A stretch of DNA of 64,000 nt from Paraburkholderia kirstenboschensis (lineage in GTDB: Bacteria > Pseudomonadota > Gammaproteobacteria > Burkholderiales > Burkholderiaceae): assembly GCF_904848585.1 (NCBI RefSeq), contig NZ_CAJHCR010000011.1, forward strand, positions 177,838 through 241,837, read 5' to 3'. The position numbers and the translations under genes were made by a program. The notes under the pieces are model-generated. The model worked only from the letters and a program-made list of their open reading frames with translations. It did no database searches and had not been told where the DNA came from. Of the stretch, positions 34,025-43,133 are shown piece by piece. Numbering within the stretch: position 1 is the first letter of the stretch; every line of letters begins with the position of its first letter.

Positions 34025-34069
34025 TACGCTTCGCGCTGCGACCGGACGCGTGAAGCTCGCTGCACCCGT

Positions 34070-34957
34070 TCACAACGCGGCCGCCGACCCGCGCGGCTGG
34101 GTGCGTAACGACAGATCCTGAACCATCTGCGCGGCCAGATAATCGCAGGTCGGCCGGTCCGATTTCGCGCTGCGCGCCACCACGATTTCCAGCGGCTCTA
34201 TCTTCGGCAGGCCTTGTGCTTCGCCGAGAATAGCGAGGCGCGGCGGCACGCTGCAACGCGTGAGCGCAACCACCGACAAGCCCGCGTCCACCGTTGCGAC
34301 GAGGCCCATCAGGCTCGCGCTGCTGAATGCCGCGCGATAGCGAATCCGCGCGCCGTCGAGCGCGGCCAGCGTATGCTGGCGCGCCACGCAGCCGGGCTCG
34401 TACAGCCCGACGGGCAACGGCGACGCCGCCAGCACCGGCGTGTCGACGCAAGCCCCTACCCACACCATCGGCTCGCTGCGAACGAATTCGCCGCGCAATT
34501 TGCGGTCGCGCGTGACAAAGGCGAGATCGATCTTGTTGTCGGCCAGCATCGGCGCAAGCGAAGTGCTCTGCGCGCAGACGATTTCGATCTCCACGTGCGG
34601 GTAGAGATTCGAAAATCGCCGCAAGACCGGCGACAACAGCGACGACACGTAATCGTCCGGCGCGCCGAGCACCACGCGTCCAGTAACTTCGGGCCGCACG
34701 ATCGCCGACCACGCTTCCTCGTGCAATGCCAGCACGCGCCTCGCATATTCAAGCAGCGTATTGCCGGGCCGCGTGAGCGACAGGTTGCGCGTGTTGCGCG
34801 CGAACAGCGTGGTGCCGAGCATGGTTTCGAGCCGCTTGATCTGCATGCTGACGGCGGCTTGCGAGCGATGCACGGTCGCCGACGCTTTCGTGAAACTGCC
34901 TGTATCCACGACCGCAACGAAAGTGCGCAACAGATCGGCGTCGAATTCCGGGTGCAT
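34070..34957 (-). CDS. LysR-family transcriptional regulator
   Basis: This 295-aa LysR-type regulator has an N-terminal helix-turn-helix (residues about 8-65: LLRTFVAVVDTGSFTKASATVHRSQAAVSMQIKRLE) and a periplasmic-binding-like effector domain. It is divergent from an EamA-family exporter gene 102 bp away, the most likely target. The effector is unknown. Confidence 0.9.
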   Translation of the reverse strand: MHPEFDADLLRTFVAVVDTGSFTKASATVHRSQAAVSMQIKRLETMLGTTLFARNTRNLSLTRPGNTLLEYARRVLALHEEAWSAIVRPEVTGRVVLGAPDDYVSSLLSPVLRRFSNLYPHVEIEIVCAQSTSLAPMLADNKIDLAFVTRDRKLRGEFVRSEPMVWVGACVDTPVLAASPLPVGLYEPGCVARQHTLAALDGARIRYRAAFSSASLMGLVATVDAGLSVVALTRCSVPPRLAILGEAQGLPKIEPLEIVVARSAKSDRPTCDYLAAQMVQDLSLRTQPRGSAAAL

Positions 34958-35059
34958 GATTTATCAATCTCGCTTATGGAATTTCTAAATTTAATTCGTT
35001 TGTGAATGCCGCGCAACCGGCGCAATACTTGACGGCATCACTTCACGGAGACGATCGGC

Positions 35060-35992
35060 ATGGCCCTCACCCAACGTCAACAAGGCGCCATTACGTTGGC
35101 CGGCGGCGGGCTGCTGATGGGCACGCTGGGCGTCTTCGTCGAGGAAGCGCGGCTCGGCGCGCTGACACTGGTGTTCTTTCGCTGCCTGTTCGGGTTTCTC
35201 TCGCTGGCCGCGTACTGCGCGTGGAAGGGCTTCTTCACGCGCGCACATTTCACGCGGCGCACGGTCGTGCTCGCGCTGATCTCCGGCGTGCTGATGGTCA
35301 CGCAATGGGTCGGCTTTTTCGATGCGATCCATCGAACCAGCATTGCGGTCGCGACCGTGGTGTTCCACGTGCAGCCGTTCTGGGTCGTGCTGATCGGCGC
35401 GGCGCTTTTCAACGAACGGCTGGGCGCGGACCGGCTTGGTTGGATCGCGACCGCCTTCGTCGGGCTCGTGCTCGCGTCGGGCGTCGCTGCCACGGAAAAT
35501 CTGCAAGGCCATACGAGCTATCTGATCGGCATCGGCGAAGCATTGGCCGGCTCGGTGCTGTATGCGAGCGTTACGTTGATCGCGAAGGGACTCGGCGATT
35601 TGCGTCCGCACCTGCTGACGCTCGCGCAATGCGCGGTGGGCGTGGTGTGCCTGCCGATCATCGCGCCGCTTATTGCGCCCTTTGACGCCGTGCATATCGG
35701 GGCAATGCAGTGGTTCTGGATCGTCGGCATGGGCGTGCTGCACACGGGGCTCTCGTATGTGCTGATCTACGGCGCGTTGCCCAAGCTCACCACACCGGTC
35801 ATCGCCGTGCTGCTGTTCGTCTATCCGCTCACCGCGATTGCCGTCGATGCGATCGTGTACGGCCGCGCGCTTTCGCTGCCGCAACTCTCGGGTATGGCGC
35901 TGATCGTGATCGCGAGTCTCGGCGTGAATCTCGGCTGGCCGCTAGTTTCGTTGCTGCTTCCACGCCGGCGCGCGGGGCGTCATGCAGAGTGA
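35060..35992 (+). CDS. EamA/DMT-family transporter
   Basis: This 310-aa inner-membrane protein has about ten hydrophobic segments in two EamA repeats (residues about 10-140 and 155-300), as in RhaT/YdcZ-like drug/metabolite exporters. It may export an amino acid or metabolite. It is divergently paired with a LysR-type regulator gene, a common arrangement in which the regulator senses the exported compound. Confidence 0.88.
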   Translation: MALTQRQQGAITLAGGGLLMGTLGVFVEEARLGALTLVFFRCLFGFLSLAAYCAWKGFFTRAHFTRRTVVLALISGVLMVTQWVGFFDAIHRTSIAVATVVFHVQPFWVVLIGAALFNERLGADRLGWIATAFVGLVLASGVAATENLQGHTSYLIGIGEALAGSVLYASVTLIAKGLGDLRPHLLTLAQCAVGVVCLPIIAPLIAPFDAVHIGAMQWFWIVGMGVLHTGLSYVLIYGALPKLTTPVIAVLLFVYPLTAIAVDAIVYGRALSLPQLSGMALIVIASLGVNLGWPLVSLLLPRRRAGRHAE

Positions 35993-36064
35993 GTTCCGCG
36001 TGCAGGCTTGATCGTAAATAAGTGCCGGCAAACGGCCAGCACCACGCCGCCCAGCCCTCCATAC

Positions 36065-37363
36065 TTACTGCGGCAGCACTTCACCCTTCGTCTCCGGTGC
36101 GAACGGAATGACGAACAGACCGGCGACGAACACGAGCGCCGTCAGCGCCACCGGCACTCCGAGCGTGTGCATGTGAAGAACCGCCGCGCCAAGCAGAAAG
36201 TTCACGCCCGCGCCGACGAACCGTCCGAACGACGTACAGAACGCAAACGCCGTCGCACGCACGCGTGTTTCGAACTGCTCGGGCAGCCACAAGCTGAACA
36301 GCGCAAAATTGCCGCCGAAAAAACCCAGCACGAACAGCCACGCGATGAAAGGCGCGAGCCCGTTCGGCAAATAGAAGGCCCAGCCAAAACTGCCGGTGAT
36401 AGCCACCGCCATTCCCGCGAAGTAAAACGCCAGCGTCTTGCGGCGGCCGAAGCGTTCCGCGAGCGGCGGCAGCGCGAGACAACCGAGAATCGTGCCGACG
36501 GACAGCAAGCCGGTTGCGAGCGACGCCATTCTGATCGCATCGTTCTTCGCCATGCCGGCCTTGGACGCAAGCTGGATCACGGCCGACGGCTCATACACGG
36601 CGCCCGCCCACAAACCGATAATGGCGATCGTCAACAGAATGCACGCGACCCATGTGCGCCGCCGGTAGGCCGGCCCCAGGATCTCGCGCAGCGGCTTCGC
36701 GCGTTCGGCTTGCGCCTCGGCCTTCTGCCATTTCTCAGATTCCTTCACGCGCAGCAGAATCAGAATCGCGACGACGACCGGCACGGCTCCCGTCAGAAAC
36801 ATCGCACGCCAGCCGAAGTGCACGCCAATCGTGTAATTGAGCGCCGCCGCCAGAAAGAAACCCGCGTAATAACCCGTTTGCAGATAACCGGCGCCCATCT
36901 TGCGACGATCCTCCGGCCACGCTTCCGCCACGTAGGTGCCGGCCAGCGCCCATTCCCCGCCAATGCCGACGCCCGCAATGAAGCGATAGATCCCCAACTC
37001 CCACACGTTATGAGAGGTGGCGGCAAGCCCCGTAAAAATCGCGAACGTGAAGATCGTGCCGGCCAGCACCTTGGTCCGGCCAAAGCGATCGGCGAGCGGC
37101 CCCCATATGAACGACATGCCCCAGCCCACCAGGAACAGCGCGAACAGAATCGAACCGGCCAGCCCGACGTTGGCGGGCGTCGCCGCGTAGCCGGAGCGCG
37201 GCAATAGCTCGGTCAGCGCCGGCGTGAGCACGAGCGCGTAGATGAACGAGTCCATGCCGTCGAGCGTCCAGCCGGCCCATGCGCCCCAAAAACCCGCGAT
37301 CTGCGAGCGATTCAACGGCGTGCGGCGCCGTGCGGCCGACGTGCGGTCGGTGAGTGAACTCAT
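36065..37363 (-). CDS. MFS transporter, carboxylate type
   Basis: This 432-aa major facilitator has 12 membrane segments, the loop motif GPLADRFGRTK between TM2 and TM3 and GIGGEWALAGTYVAEAWP in TM4-5. The latter is typical of the sialate/lactate/aromatic-acid carriers (SHS and AAHS types). ATG 37363 is taken because AGGAGGAG precedes it. It is divergent from the GntR-type regulator gene of the malonate operon, so it may import malonate or a related acid, since no mdcLM or mdcF carrier genes are seen. That role is inferred from position only. Confidence 0.85.
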   Translation of the reverse strand: MSSLTDRTSAARRRTPLNRSQIAGFWGAWAGWTLDGMDSFIYALVLTPALTELLPRSGYAATPANVGLAGSILFALFLVGWGMSFIWGPLADRFGRTKVLAGTIFTFAIFTGLAATSHNVWELGIYRFIAGVGIGGEWALAGTYVAEAWPEDRRKMGAGYLQTGYYAGFFLAAALNYTIGVHFGWRAMFLTGAVPVVVAILILLRVKESEKWQKAEAQAERAKPLREILGPAYRRRTWVACILLTIAIIGLWAGAVYEPSAVIQLASKAGMAKNDAIRMASLATGLLSVGTILGCLALPPLAERFGRRKTLAFYFAGMAVAITGSFGWAFYLPNGLAPFIAWLFVLGFFGGNFALFSLWLPEQFETRVRATAFAFCTSFGRFVGAGVNFLLGAAVLHMHTLGVPVALTALVFVAGLFVIPFAPETKGEVLPQ

Positions 37364-37513
37364 CGTGCTCCTCCTGCCTGCTGTTACCTGCATTTGAAAG
37401 GGAAACGACCGGACGCGAGCTGTCGGTGAGCCATGGTTGCCGTTCAAGCCAGCAGGACCCTACGGGACTCCGGAGACAAATTCCGGGTTTGCCCGCCTTT
37501 AATTCACGTCGTT

Positions 37514-37523
37514 TTATATATAA
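37514..37523. promoter_or_regulatory. AT-rich palindrome before the malonate regulator gene
   Basis: TTATATATAA is a perfect 10-bp palindrome 12 bp before the start of the GntR-type regulator gene. It could be a -10 region or an autoregulatory operator. The surrounding 25 bp are the most AT-rich of this promoter. Confidence 0.35.
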
Positions 37524-37534
37524 TATTTGAACCT

Positions 37535-38308
37535 ATGAACGACGCAACCGATGGTTTTCCCCTGGATGCCCCCGTGCGCGCCCCGCTTCTTCCTGCGGCC
37601 GCGCCCCGAGAGAGCACGTCCCGCGTAATCGCGGAGGCGTTGCGCGAGGCGATTATCGACGGCACCCTGGCGCCTGGCGCGCCGCTGCGCCAGGACGCGC
37701 TCGCCCGTCACTTTTCGGTTAGCGCGATCCCGGTGCGGGAGGCCTTGCGCCTGCTGGAGACCGAAGGGTGGGCGAAGGTCGCGGTGCACAAGGGTGCAAC
37801 CGTCGCGCCCTTGTCGGCGGATGAAGCGCGTGAAATCTACGAGATCCGCTCCGCGTTGGAGAGCCTTGCCATCGGGCTTGCAATACCCAAACACACCGCC
37901 GCCACGCTGCGCGAATGCGTGGCGCTGTGTCGCGCGGCCGAGCGCGAGCCGGACCCGTCGCTGTACGTCGCGCGTAATGCCGAGTTCCATATGAGCCTGT
38001 ATGCGCCGGCCGCGCGTCCTCAGCTCGAAGACCTGATCCGCGTGCTGCATCGGCGCGGCGAACGGTATTTGCGCCTGAAATTCGGGTTGCCTTCGTACAA
38101 GGGCGAATCCGACAATGAACACAGCGAATTGCTCGACGCCGTGCAACGGCGCGACGTACCGGGCGCGCAAGCGCTCGTCGTTGCGCACCTGCTCGGTACG
38201 GGCGAGCTGCTCCACCGTTTCCTGACCGAACGCGCGCAGGCGGAAGCCGCGCTCGCGAACCGGCCCAAGCCGCGCGGCAGACCCCCGCGCACCACTACCG
38301 GGAGCTGA
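37535..38308 (+). CDS. GntR-family (FCD) regulator of malonate decarboxylase genes
   Basis: This 257-aa regulator has a winged helix near residues 20-90 (SRVIAEALREAIIDGTLAPGAPLRQDALARHFSVSAIPVREALRLLE-like order) and a FadR C-terminal domain with the metal-binding His pattern. ATG 37535 is preferred over the longer frame because the helix-turn-helix begins about 20 residues later. It lies 8 bp upstream of mdcA in the same direction. This position is typical of MdcY-type regulators, which respond to malonate or malonyl-CoA. Confidence 0.87.
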   Translation: MNDATDGFPLDAPVRAPLLPAAAPRESTSRVIAEALREAIIDGTLAPGAPLRQDALARHFSVSAIPVREALRLLETEGWAKVAVHKGATVAPLSADEAREIYEIRSALESLAIGLAIPKHTAATLRECVALCRAAEREPDPSLYVARNAEFHMSLYAPAARPQLEDLIRVLHRRGERYLRLKFGLPSYKGESDNEHSELLDAVQRRDVPGAQALVVAHLLGTGELLHRFLTERAQAEAALANRPKPRGRPPRTTTGS

Positions 38309-38316
38309 TTGAGCCG

Positions 38317-39978
38317 ATGAACCCATCCGCCGAAGCGTCATCCGCCGCACGTTCATGGACCACGCGCCGCGACGAAAAGAACCGCCGCCTCGCCGCCATC
38401 GCGCCATGGCTCGAAGACGGCGTACTGTCGCCGAGCCGCATCGTCGATGCACTCGAAACGCTGATCCAGCCAGGCGACCGAGTCGCGCTCGAGGGCGACA
38501 ACCAGAAGCAGGCCGACTTTCTGTCGCGCTCGCTGGCGAAAGTCGATCCGCAGAAGCTTCACGACGTGCATCTGCTCATATCGAGCATCAGCCGCCCCGA
38601 GCATCTGACGCTGTTCGAGCGCGGTATCGCGCATAAAGTGGATTTTGCGTTTGCCGGGCCGCAGAGCTTGCGCGTCGCGCAACTGCTCGAAGACGGGCAA
38701 CTGGAAATCGGCGCGATCTACACGTATGTCGAACTTTACGCGCGCATGTTCGTGGACCTGACGCCGCATGTCGCGCTGCTCTGCGCGGAAAAGGCCGACC
38801 GTCACGGCAATCTCTACACTGGCCCGAACACCGAAGACACGCCGACCATCGCGGAGGCCGCCGCGTTTCGTCACGGCATCGTGGTCGTGCAGGTCAATGA
38901 GATCGTCGATGAACTGCCGCGTGTCGATATTCCGGGCTCGTGGGTCGACGTCGTCGTGCAAGCGGACCGGCCTTTTGCCGTGGAGCCGCTTTTCACGCGT
39001 GATCCCCGCCACATCGGCGACCTGCAGGTGCTGACCGCGATGATGGTGATACGCGGCATCTACGAACCATATGGCGTGAGTTCGCTGAATCACGGCATCG
39101 GCTTCGACACTGCGGCGATCGAGCTGCTGCTGCCCACCTACGGCGAGTCGCTCGGGCTGAAGGGCAAGATCTGCCGCAACTGGACGCTCAATCCGCATCC
39201 CACGATGATCCCCGCGATCGAATCGGGCTGGGTCGACAGCATCCATTGCTTCGGCAGCGAAGTCGGCATGGAGGCGTATATCGAGGCGCGTCCAGACGTG
39301 TTCTTCACCGGCAATGACGGCACGCTGCGCTCCAACCGCGTGCTGTGCCAACTGGCCGGGCAGTACGGTGTCGACCTGTTCATCGGCTCGACGTTGCAGA
39401 TCGACGCGGACGCCAATTCATCCACGGTGACGCGCGGACGTCTCGCCGGCTTCGGCGGAGCGCCGAACATGGGCCACGATCCGCGCGGCCGCCGTCATTC
39501 GAGCGAAGCGTGGCTCAAGCTTCTGAAGGATCAGGGGCCCGTGTCGCGCGGTCAGAAGCTCGTCGTGCAACTCGCGGAGACGTACAAGAAAGGCGGCGAG
39601 CCGACTTTCGTCGACGAACTGGACGCCGTCGCCGTGGGCGCGAAAAACGGCATGCCGGTCGCGCCGGTCATGATCTATGGCGACGACGTGAGCCATGTCG
39701 TCACCGAGGAAGGCATCGCGCATTTGCATAAGGCCGAAGGCATCGACGAACGGCGCGCCGCGATCGCCGCCGTGGCCGGCGTGACGCCGATCGGCTTGCG
39801 CGCGAAGCCGGAGAAAACCGCCGAACTGCGCCGGCGTGGCATCGTGGCGTATCCCGAAGATCTTGGCATTCGCCGGGGTGAAGCGAAGCGTTCGCTGCTG
39901 GCGGCACGCAGCATCGACGATCTGGTCACGTGGTCGGGCGGTCTGTACGCGCCGCCGGCTCGCTTCAGGAGCTGGTGA
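38317..39978 (+). CDS. mdcA: Malonate decarboxylase alpha subunit (acetyl-S-ACP:malonate ACP transferase)
   Basis: MdcA exchanges the acetyl group on the acyl-carrier subunit for malonate. The 553-aa length and segments GDRVALEGDNQKQADFL (early), NHGIGFDTAAIELLLPTYGESLGLKGKICRNW-type region (mid) and LGIRRGEAKRSLLAARSI (late) are typical of MdcA and related CoA-transferase-fold proteins. It is the first structural gene of mdcABCDEGH, and its stop overlaps the start of mdcB (TGATG). The enzyme lets the cell grow on malonate by decarboxylating it to acetate. Confidence 0.95.
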   Translation: MNPSAEASSAARSWTTRRDEKNRRLAAIAPWLEDGVLSPSRIVDALETLIQPGDRVALEGDNQKQADFLSRSLAKVDPQKLHDVHLLISSISRPEHLTLFERGIAHKVDFAFAGPQSLRVAQLLEDGQLEIGAIYTYVELYARMFVDLTPHVALLCAEKADRHGNLYTGPNTEDTPTIAEAAAFRHGIVVVQVNEIVDELPRVDIPGSWVDVVVQADRPFAVEPLFTRDPRHIGDLQVLTAMMVIRGIYEPYGVSSLNHGIGFDTAAIELLLPTYGESLGLKGKICRNWTLNPHPTMIPAIESGWVDSIHCFGSEVGMEAYIEARPDVFFTGNDGTLRSNRVLCQLAGQYGVDLFIGSTLQIDADANSSTVTRGRLAGFGGAPNMGHDPRGRRHSSEAWLKLLKDQGPVSRGQKLVVQLAETYKKGGEPTFVDELDAVAVGAKNGMPVAPVMIYGDDVSHVVTEEGIAHLHKAEGIDERRAAIAAVAGVTPIGLRAKPEKTAELRRRGIVAYPEDLGIRRGEAKRSLLAARSIDDLVTWSGGLYAPPARFRSW

Positions 39979-41135
39979 TGAGAGCCGCTGCTGTTTTGTT
40001 CGAGCGCGAAGAGCCGTCGTCCGCACAGGCTGTGCAAGTTCAGGTGCCGGTAAGGAGCGCGGCGGCGGCTGTGCTTGAGCGAAACAAATCGTCTTCCGCG
40101 CAGAGCATGCCGATTCACGAACTGCTAACGACTTCTGCGACTGCTTTGCCTGACCGCGAAGAATTGCGTTCCGCGCAAAGCATGCACAGTCACGAGCCGA
40201 TAACGCGAGCGCCCGCAGCCTTGCGCGAGCGCGCTCGGTTGCCGGCCGCTCGCGTCAGCAAGCCTCCGCAGAGCCTGCTCACCGACGCAGAGCTGGCCCA
40301 TTACGCCGTAACCGCGCTGATCGACGAAGCCGAACTCACGCCGAAGCCCGCGCTTGTCGACCGGCGCGGCAGCGGCGCGCATCAAGACCTCGACCTCGCG
40401 ATCATGCGGCGCTCGGCGCACGCGCTCGAGCCGACCTTTGCCGCGCTCGCGCGCGCGGCGCGCCGCCGCGGCGAGCCGTCGGCGCTATTGCGTACGGAAC
40501 TCGCGCAGATCGGCCGCGCAGGCGAGCAGGACATGCTGCGCGCGACAGGCGGCAGCAACGCGCATCGCGGCGCAATCTGGATCGTCGGGCTGCTGGTCGC
40601 GGGCGCGTCGCTGCCGCAGGCCGCGGGCCGGCTCGACGCATCGCACATCTGCCGGCGCGCGGCGCAGATCGCCTGCTTCCCCGACCGCTTCGCCGCTGCA
40701 ACCGACAGTCACGGCGAGCGCGCGCGACGGCGCTATCAGGTCGGCGGCGCACGCCGCGAAGCGCAAGAAGGCTTTCCGCATGTGATCGGCACGGGCTTGC
40801 CCGCGTTGATCGCGGCGCGCGAGCGCGGCATCGCCGAAGACGACGCGCGCGTCGACGCCCTGCTCTCGATCATGGCTTCGCTCGACGACACCTGCCTGCT
40901 GCATCGCGCGGGTCTCGCCGGCTTGCATGCCGGACAGCGCGGCGCGCGCCGCGTGCTGCAAGCCGGTGGAAGCTCGACACGCGAAGGCAAGACCGCGCTC
41001 GCCGCACTCGAACACGAACTGCTGTCGCTCAACGCATCGCCCGGCGGCGCAGCCGACCTGCTCGCCGCCACCCTCTTTCTCGACATGCTGGCGCATCACG
41101 ACGCCGGCGGGAGCTCAGCCACATGGAACATCTGA
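39978..41135 (+). CDS. mdcB: Triphosphoribosyl-dephospho-CoA synthase with a repeat-containing N-terminal extension
   Basis: MdcB makes 2'-(5-triphosphoribosyl)-3'-dephospho-CoA, the precursor of the prosthetic group of MdcC. The catalytic part starts near residue 100 (LLTDAELAHYAVTALIDEAEL...KPALVDRRGSGAHQDLDLAIMRRSA) and matches the CitG/MdcB family. The 385 aa exceed the usual size of about 290, because residues 3-92 are an extension made of three 25-aa repeats and a partial fourth (conserved E/D-R at 9-10, 34-35, 59-60, 84-85 and AQ at 16, 41, 66). The start at 39978 overlaps the mdcA stop; a later start would remove the extension. Confidence 0.9.
   Translation: MRAAAVLFEREEPSSAQAVQVQVPVRSAAAAVLERNKSSSAQSMPIHELLTTSATALPDREELRSAQSMHSHEPITRAPAALRERARLPAARVSKPPQSLLTDAELAHYAVTALIDEAELTPKPALVDRRGSGAHQDLDLAIMRRSAHALEPTFAALARAARRRGEPSALLRTELAQIGRAGEQDMLRATGGSNAHRGAIWIVGLLVAGASLPQAAGRLDASHICRRAAQIACFPDRFAAATDSHGERARRRYQVGGARREAQEGFPHVIGTGLPALIAARERGIAEDDARVDALLSIMASLDDTCLLHRAGLAGLHAGQRGARRVLQAGGSSTREGKTALAALEHELLSLNASPGGAADLLAATLFLDMLAHHDAGGSSATWNI
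39984..40253 (+). repeat. 75-bp coding repeats in mdcB
   Basis: Three 75-bp units (39984-40058, 40059-40133, 40134-40208) and a partial fourth encode 25-aa repeats with anchors (E/D)R and SAQ at exact 25-residue spacing. The DNA has diverged, so the duplication is old. Confidence 0.6.
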
Positions 41136-41437
41136 CCTTCGACTATCCGGCGCAACGCGCCGTCACGACCCGCGCGCATGTCGGCGTGGTCGGCTCGGGC
41201 GATCTGGAAGTGCTGCTCGCCCCCGCCGATAACGCGAACGCGCTCGCGGCGCATGTCGTCGTGCGCACGAGCGTGGACGGCTACAGTCACATCTGGAAAA
41301 GCGTGCTCGACCGTTTCTTCACTCGCTACGACGGCGCAGCGCAAATCGAAATCAACGACTTCGGTGCGACACCGGGCGTCGTGGCGTTGCGGCTCGCTGA
41401 AGCCGTCGAAGCCGCCGAACAGGGAGACGACGCATGA
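41123..41437 (+). CDS. mdcC: Malonate decarboxylase acyl carrier protein (delta subunit)
   Basis: This 104-aa carrier bears the phosphoribosyl-dephospho-CoA prosthetic group, expected on S25 in VVGSGDLEVLL. The malonyl group is decarboxylated while attached here. The gene overlaps the end of mdcB by 13 bp and the start of mdcD by 4 bp (ATGA), showing tight coupling. Confidence 0.95.
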   Translation: MEHLTFDYPAQRAVTTRAHVGVVGSGDLEVLLAPADNANALAAHVVVRTSVDGYSHIWKSVLDRFFTRYDGAAQIEINDFGATPGVVALRLAEAVEAAEQGDDA

Positions 41438-42321
41438 GCACGCTTGCAAGCACGCATGCCACGCCGCTGCTGCGCGACAGCTTCATCGAATTGCCTGCGC
41501 GCGAGCGCGCCCGCTCGCTGCTCGATGCGGGCACCTTCCGCGAACTGCTCGGCCCGTTCGACAGGATCGAGTCGCCCTGGCTGCCGCTGCAAGGCGTCGT
41601 TTGCCAGGCCGACGACGGCTGCGTGATCGCGCGCGGCACGATCGACGGCGAGCCCGCAGTGATCGCCGCAATCGAATCGGCGTTCCAGGGCGGCAGCATC
41701 GGCGAAGTGTCGGGCAGCAAGATCGCGGCGGCGCTCGAAATGGCGCTGCGCGATTGCGAGCGCGGCAAGATCGTGCGTCCCGTTGTGCTGTTCGAAACCG
41801 GCGGCGTGCGCCTTCAGGAAGCCAACCTGGGCCTCGCTGTGATCGCCGAGATGCAGGCGGCGATCGTTGCGCTGCGCCGTCATGTGCCGGTGGTCGGCGT
41901 GATCGCGGGCATGGTCGGCTGCTTCGGCGGCATGTCGCTCGCGGCTGCACTGTGTTCGTACCTCGTCGTGACGAAGCAGGGCCGGCTCGGCATGAACGGG
42001 CCCGAGGTGATCGAACAGGAAGCCGGCATCGAGGAGCTGGATGCAAGCGACCGGCGCCGCGTGTGGCAACTGATCGGCGGGGAACAGCGCGCGGCGACGG
42101 GGCTCGCCGATAGCCTCGTCGACGACGACGCCGAGGCCGTGCGCGCCGCCGTGCGTTCCGCGTTCGCACTGGGCGTACCGGCCGCACACCGAAGCGAACA
42201 GGTCGACACGTTCTTGCAGCGGCTCGCGCGGATCGATCCGGCCAACGTGACGCCGGAAAGCAAGCGCGAGGTCTATTCGACGCAGCAAACTGGAAATCAG
42301 CCGCGCAAGGAGCAAGCATGA
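41434..42321 (+). CDS. mdcD: Malonate decarboxylase beta subunit
   Basis: The beta subunit forms, with MdcE, the malonyl-S-ACP decarboxylase; both have a crotonase/carboxyltransferase fold. The 295 aa contain GSIGEVSGSKIAAALEMAL (near 88) and PVVGVIAGMVGCFGGMSLAAAL (near 150), which form the oxyanion and glycine-rich regions. It overlaps mdcC and mdcE by 4 bp each. Confidence 0.95.
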   Translation: MSTLASTHATPLLRDSFIELPARERARSLLDAGTFRELLGPFDRIESPWLPLQGVVCQADDGCVIARGTIDGEPAVIAAIESAFQGGSIGEVSGSKIAAALEMALRDCERGKIVRPVVLFETGGVRLQEANLGLAVIAEMQAAIVALRRHVPVVGVIAGMVGCFGGMSLAAALCSYLVVTKQGRLGMNGPEVIEQEAGIEELDASDRRRVWQLIGGEQRAATGLADSLVDDDAEAVRAAVRSAFALGVPAAHRSEQVDTFLQRLARIDPANVTPESKREVYSTQQTGNQPRKEQA

Positions 42322-43133
42322 GCGACACCCCACTGAGCCGTGGCGCGCGCTGGTTCCACGCGCTCGCCGGCGAATCCCGCAGCGCGGCGCCGGTGTGGAG
42401 CGGCGACGCGCCACTCGGCGACGAGACCGCGCGCTTCATCACCGTCGTGCCCGATGCCGGCAACCGCTTTCCGCGCGCGACCGACAATGTGGTCGGTCTC
42501 GAACAAGGCTGGCAACTCGCACGAGCGGTCCGCGAGACGATTGCGGGCGATGCGGCGAGCAGCACGCGCCGCCCGATCGTCGCGATCGTCGATGTGAAAA
42601 GTCAGGCGTATGGCTATCGCGAGGAAATGCTCGGCATTCACCTCGCGTGTGCCGCCGCAGTCGACGCGTACGCGTCGGCTCGCGATGCGGGGCATCCGGT
42701 CATCGCGCTGATCGTCGGACCGGCGATGTCGGGCGCATTCCTCGCACACGGCTACCAGGCCAATCGCATCGTCGCACTCGATGCACCTGGCACGATGGTC
42801 CACGCCATGGGCAAGGAAGCCGCCGCGCGGGTCACCCGTCGCACGGTCGAAGAACTCGACGCACTCGGCGAAACGATCGTGCCGATGTCTTACTCGATGG
42901 CCTCGTTCGCGAAGCTCGGTCTGCTCGATCAGTTGATAGAAGGCATCGACGCGGACGCACCGGACGCCGCGCAAATCCGGCGCGTGCAGCAGGTGTTGTG
43001 CGAACAGATCAGCAGCGCACGCACGGGCAGCCGTAATCTGTCGCGCCGGCTGGAATCGGAGGCTGCGCAGAAGAACCGCGCGGCGTCTATCGAAGTGCGG
43101 CGGCGGCTCGCTGAACAATGGGATGCCGTGTGA
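42318..43133 (+). CDS. mdcE: Malonate decarboxylase gamma subunit
   Basis: This 271-aa carboxyltransferase-fold partner of MdcD includes the segment VGPAMSGAFLAHGYQANRIVALDAPGTMVHAMGKEAAAR in the middle, characteristic of MdcE. In family members such as this, MdcD and MdcE are separate chains. Its stop overlaps the mdcG start (TGATG). Confidence 0.95.
   Translation: MSDTPLSRGARWFHALAGESRSAAPVWSGDAPLGDETARFITVVPDAGNRFPRATDNVVGLEQGWQLARAVRETIAGDAASSTRRPIVAIVDVKSQAYGYREEMLGIHLACAAAVDAYASARDAGHPVIALIVGPAMSGAFLAHGYQANRIVALDAPGTMVHAMGKEAAARVTRRTVEELDALGETIVPMSYSMASFAKLGLLDQLIEGIDADAPDAAQIRRVQQVLCEQISSARTGSRNLSRRLESEAAQKNRAASIEVRRRLAEQWDAV

Noticed and set aside
36008..37207. 399-aa plus-strand frame across the MFS gene
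   Set aside because: It is extremely Arg/His/Gln-rich and antisense to a clear 12-helix transporter.
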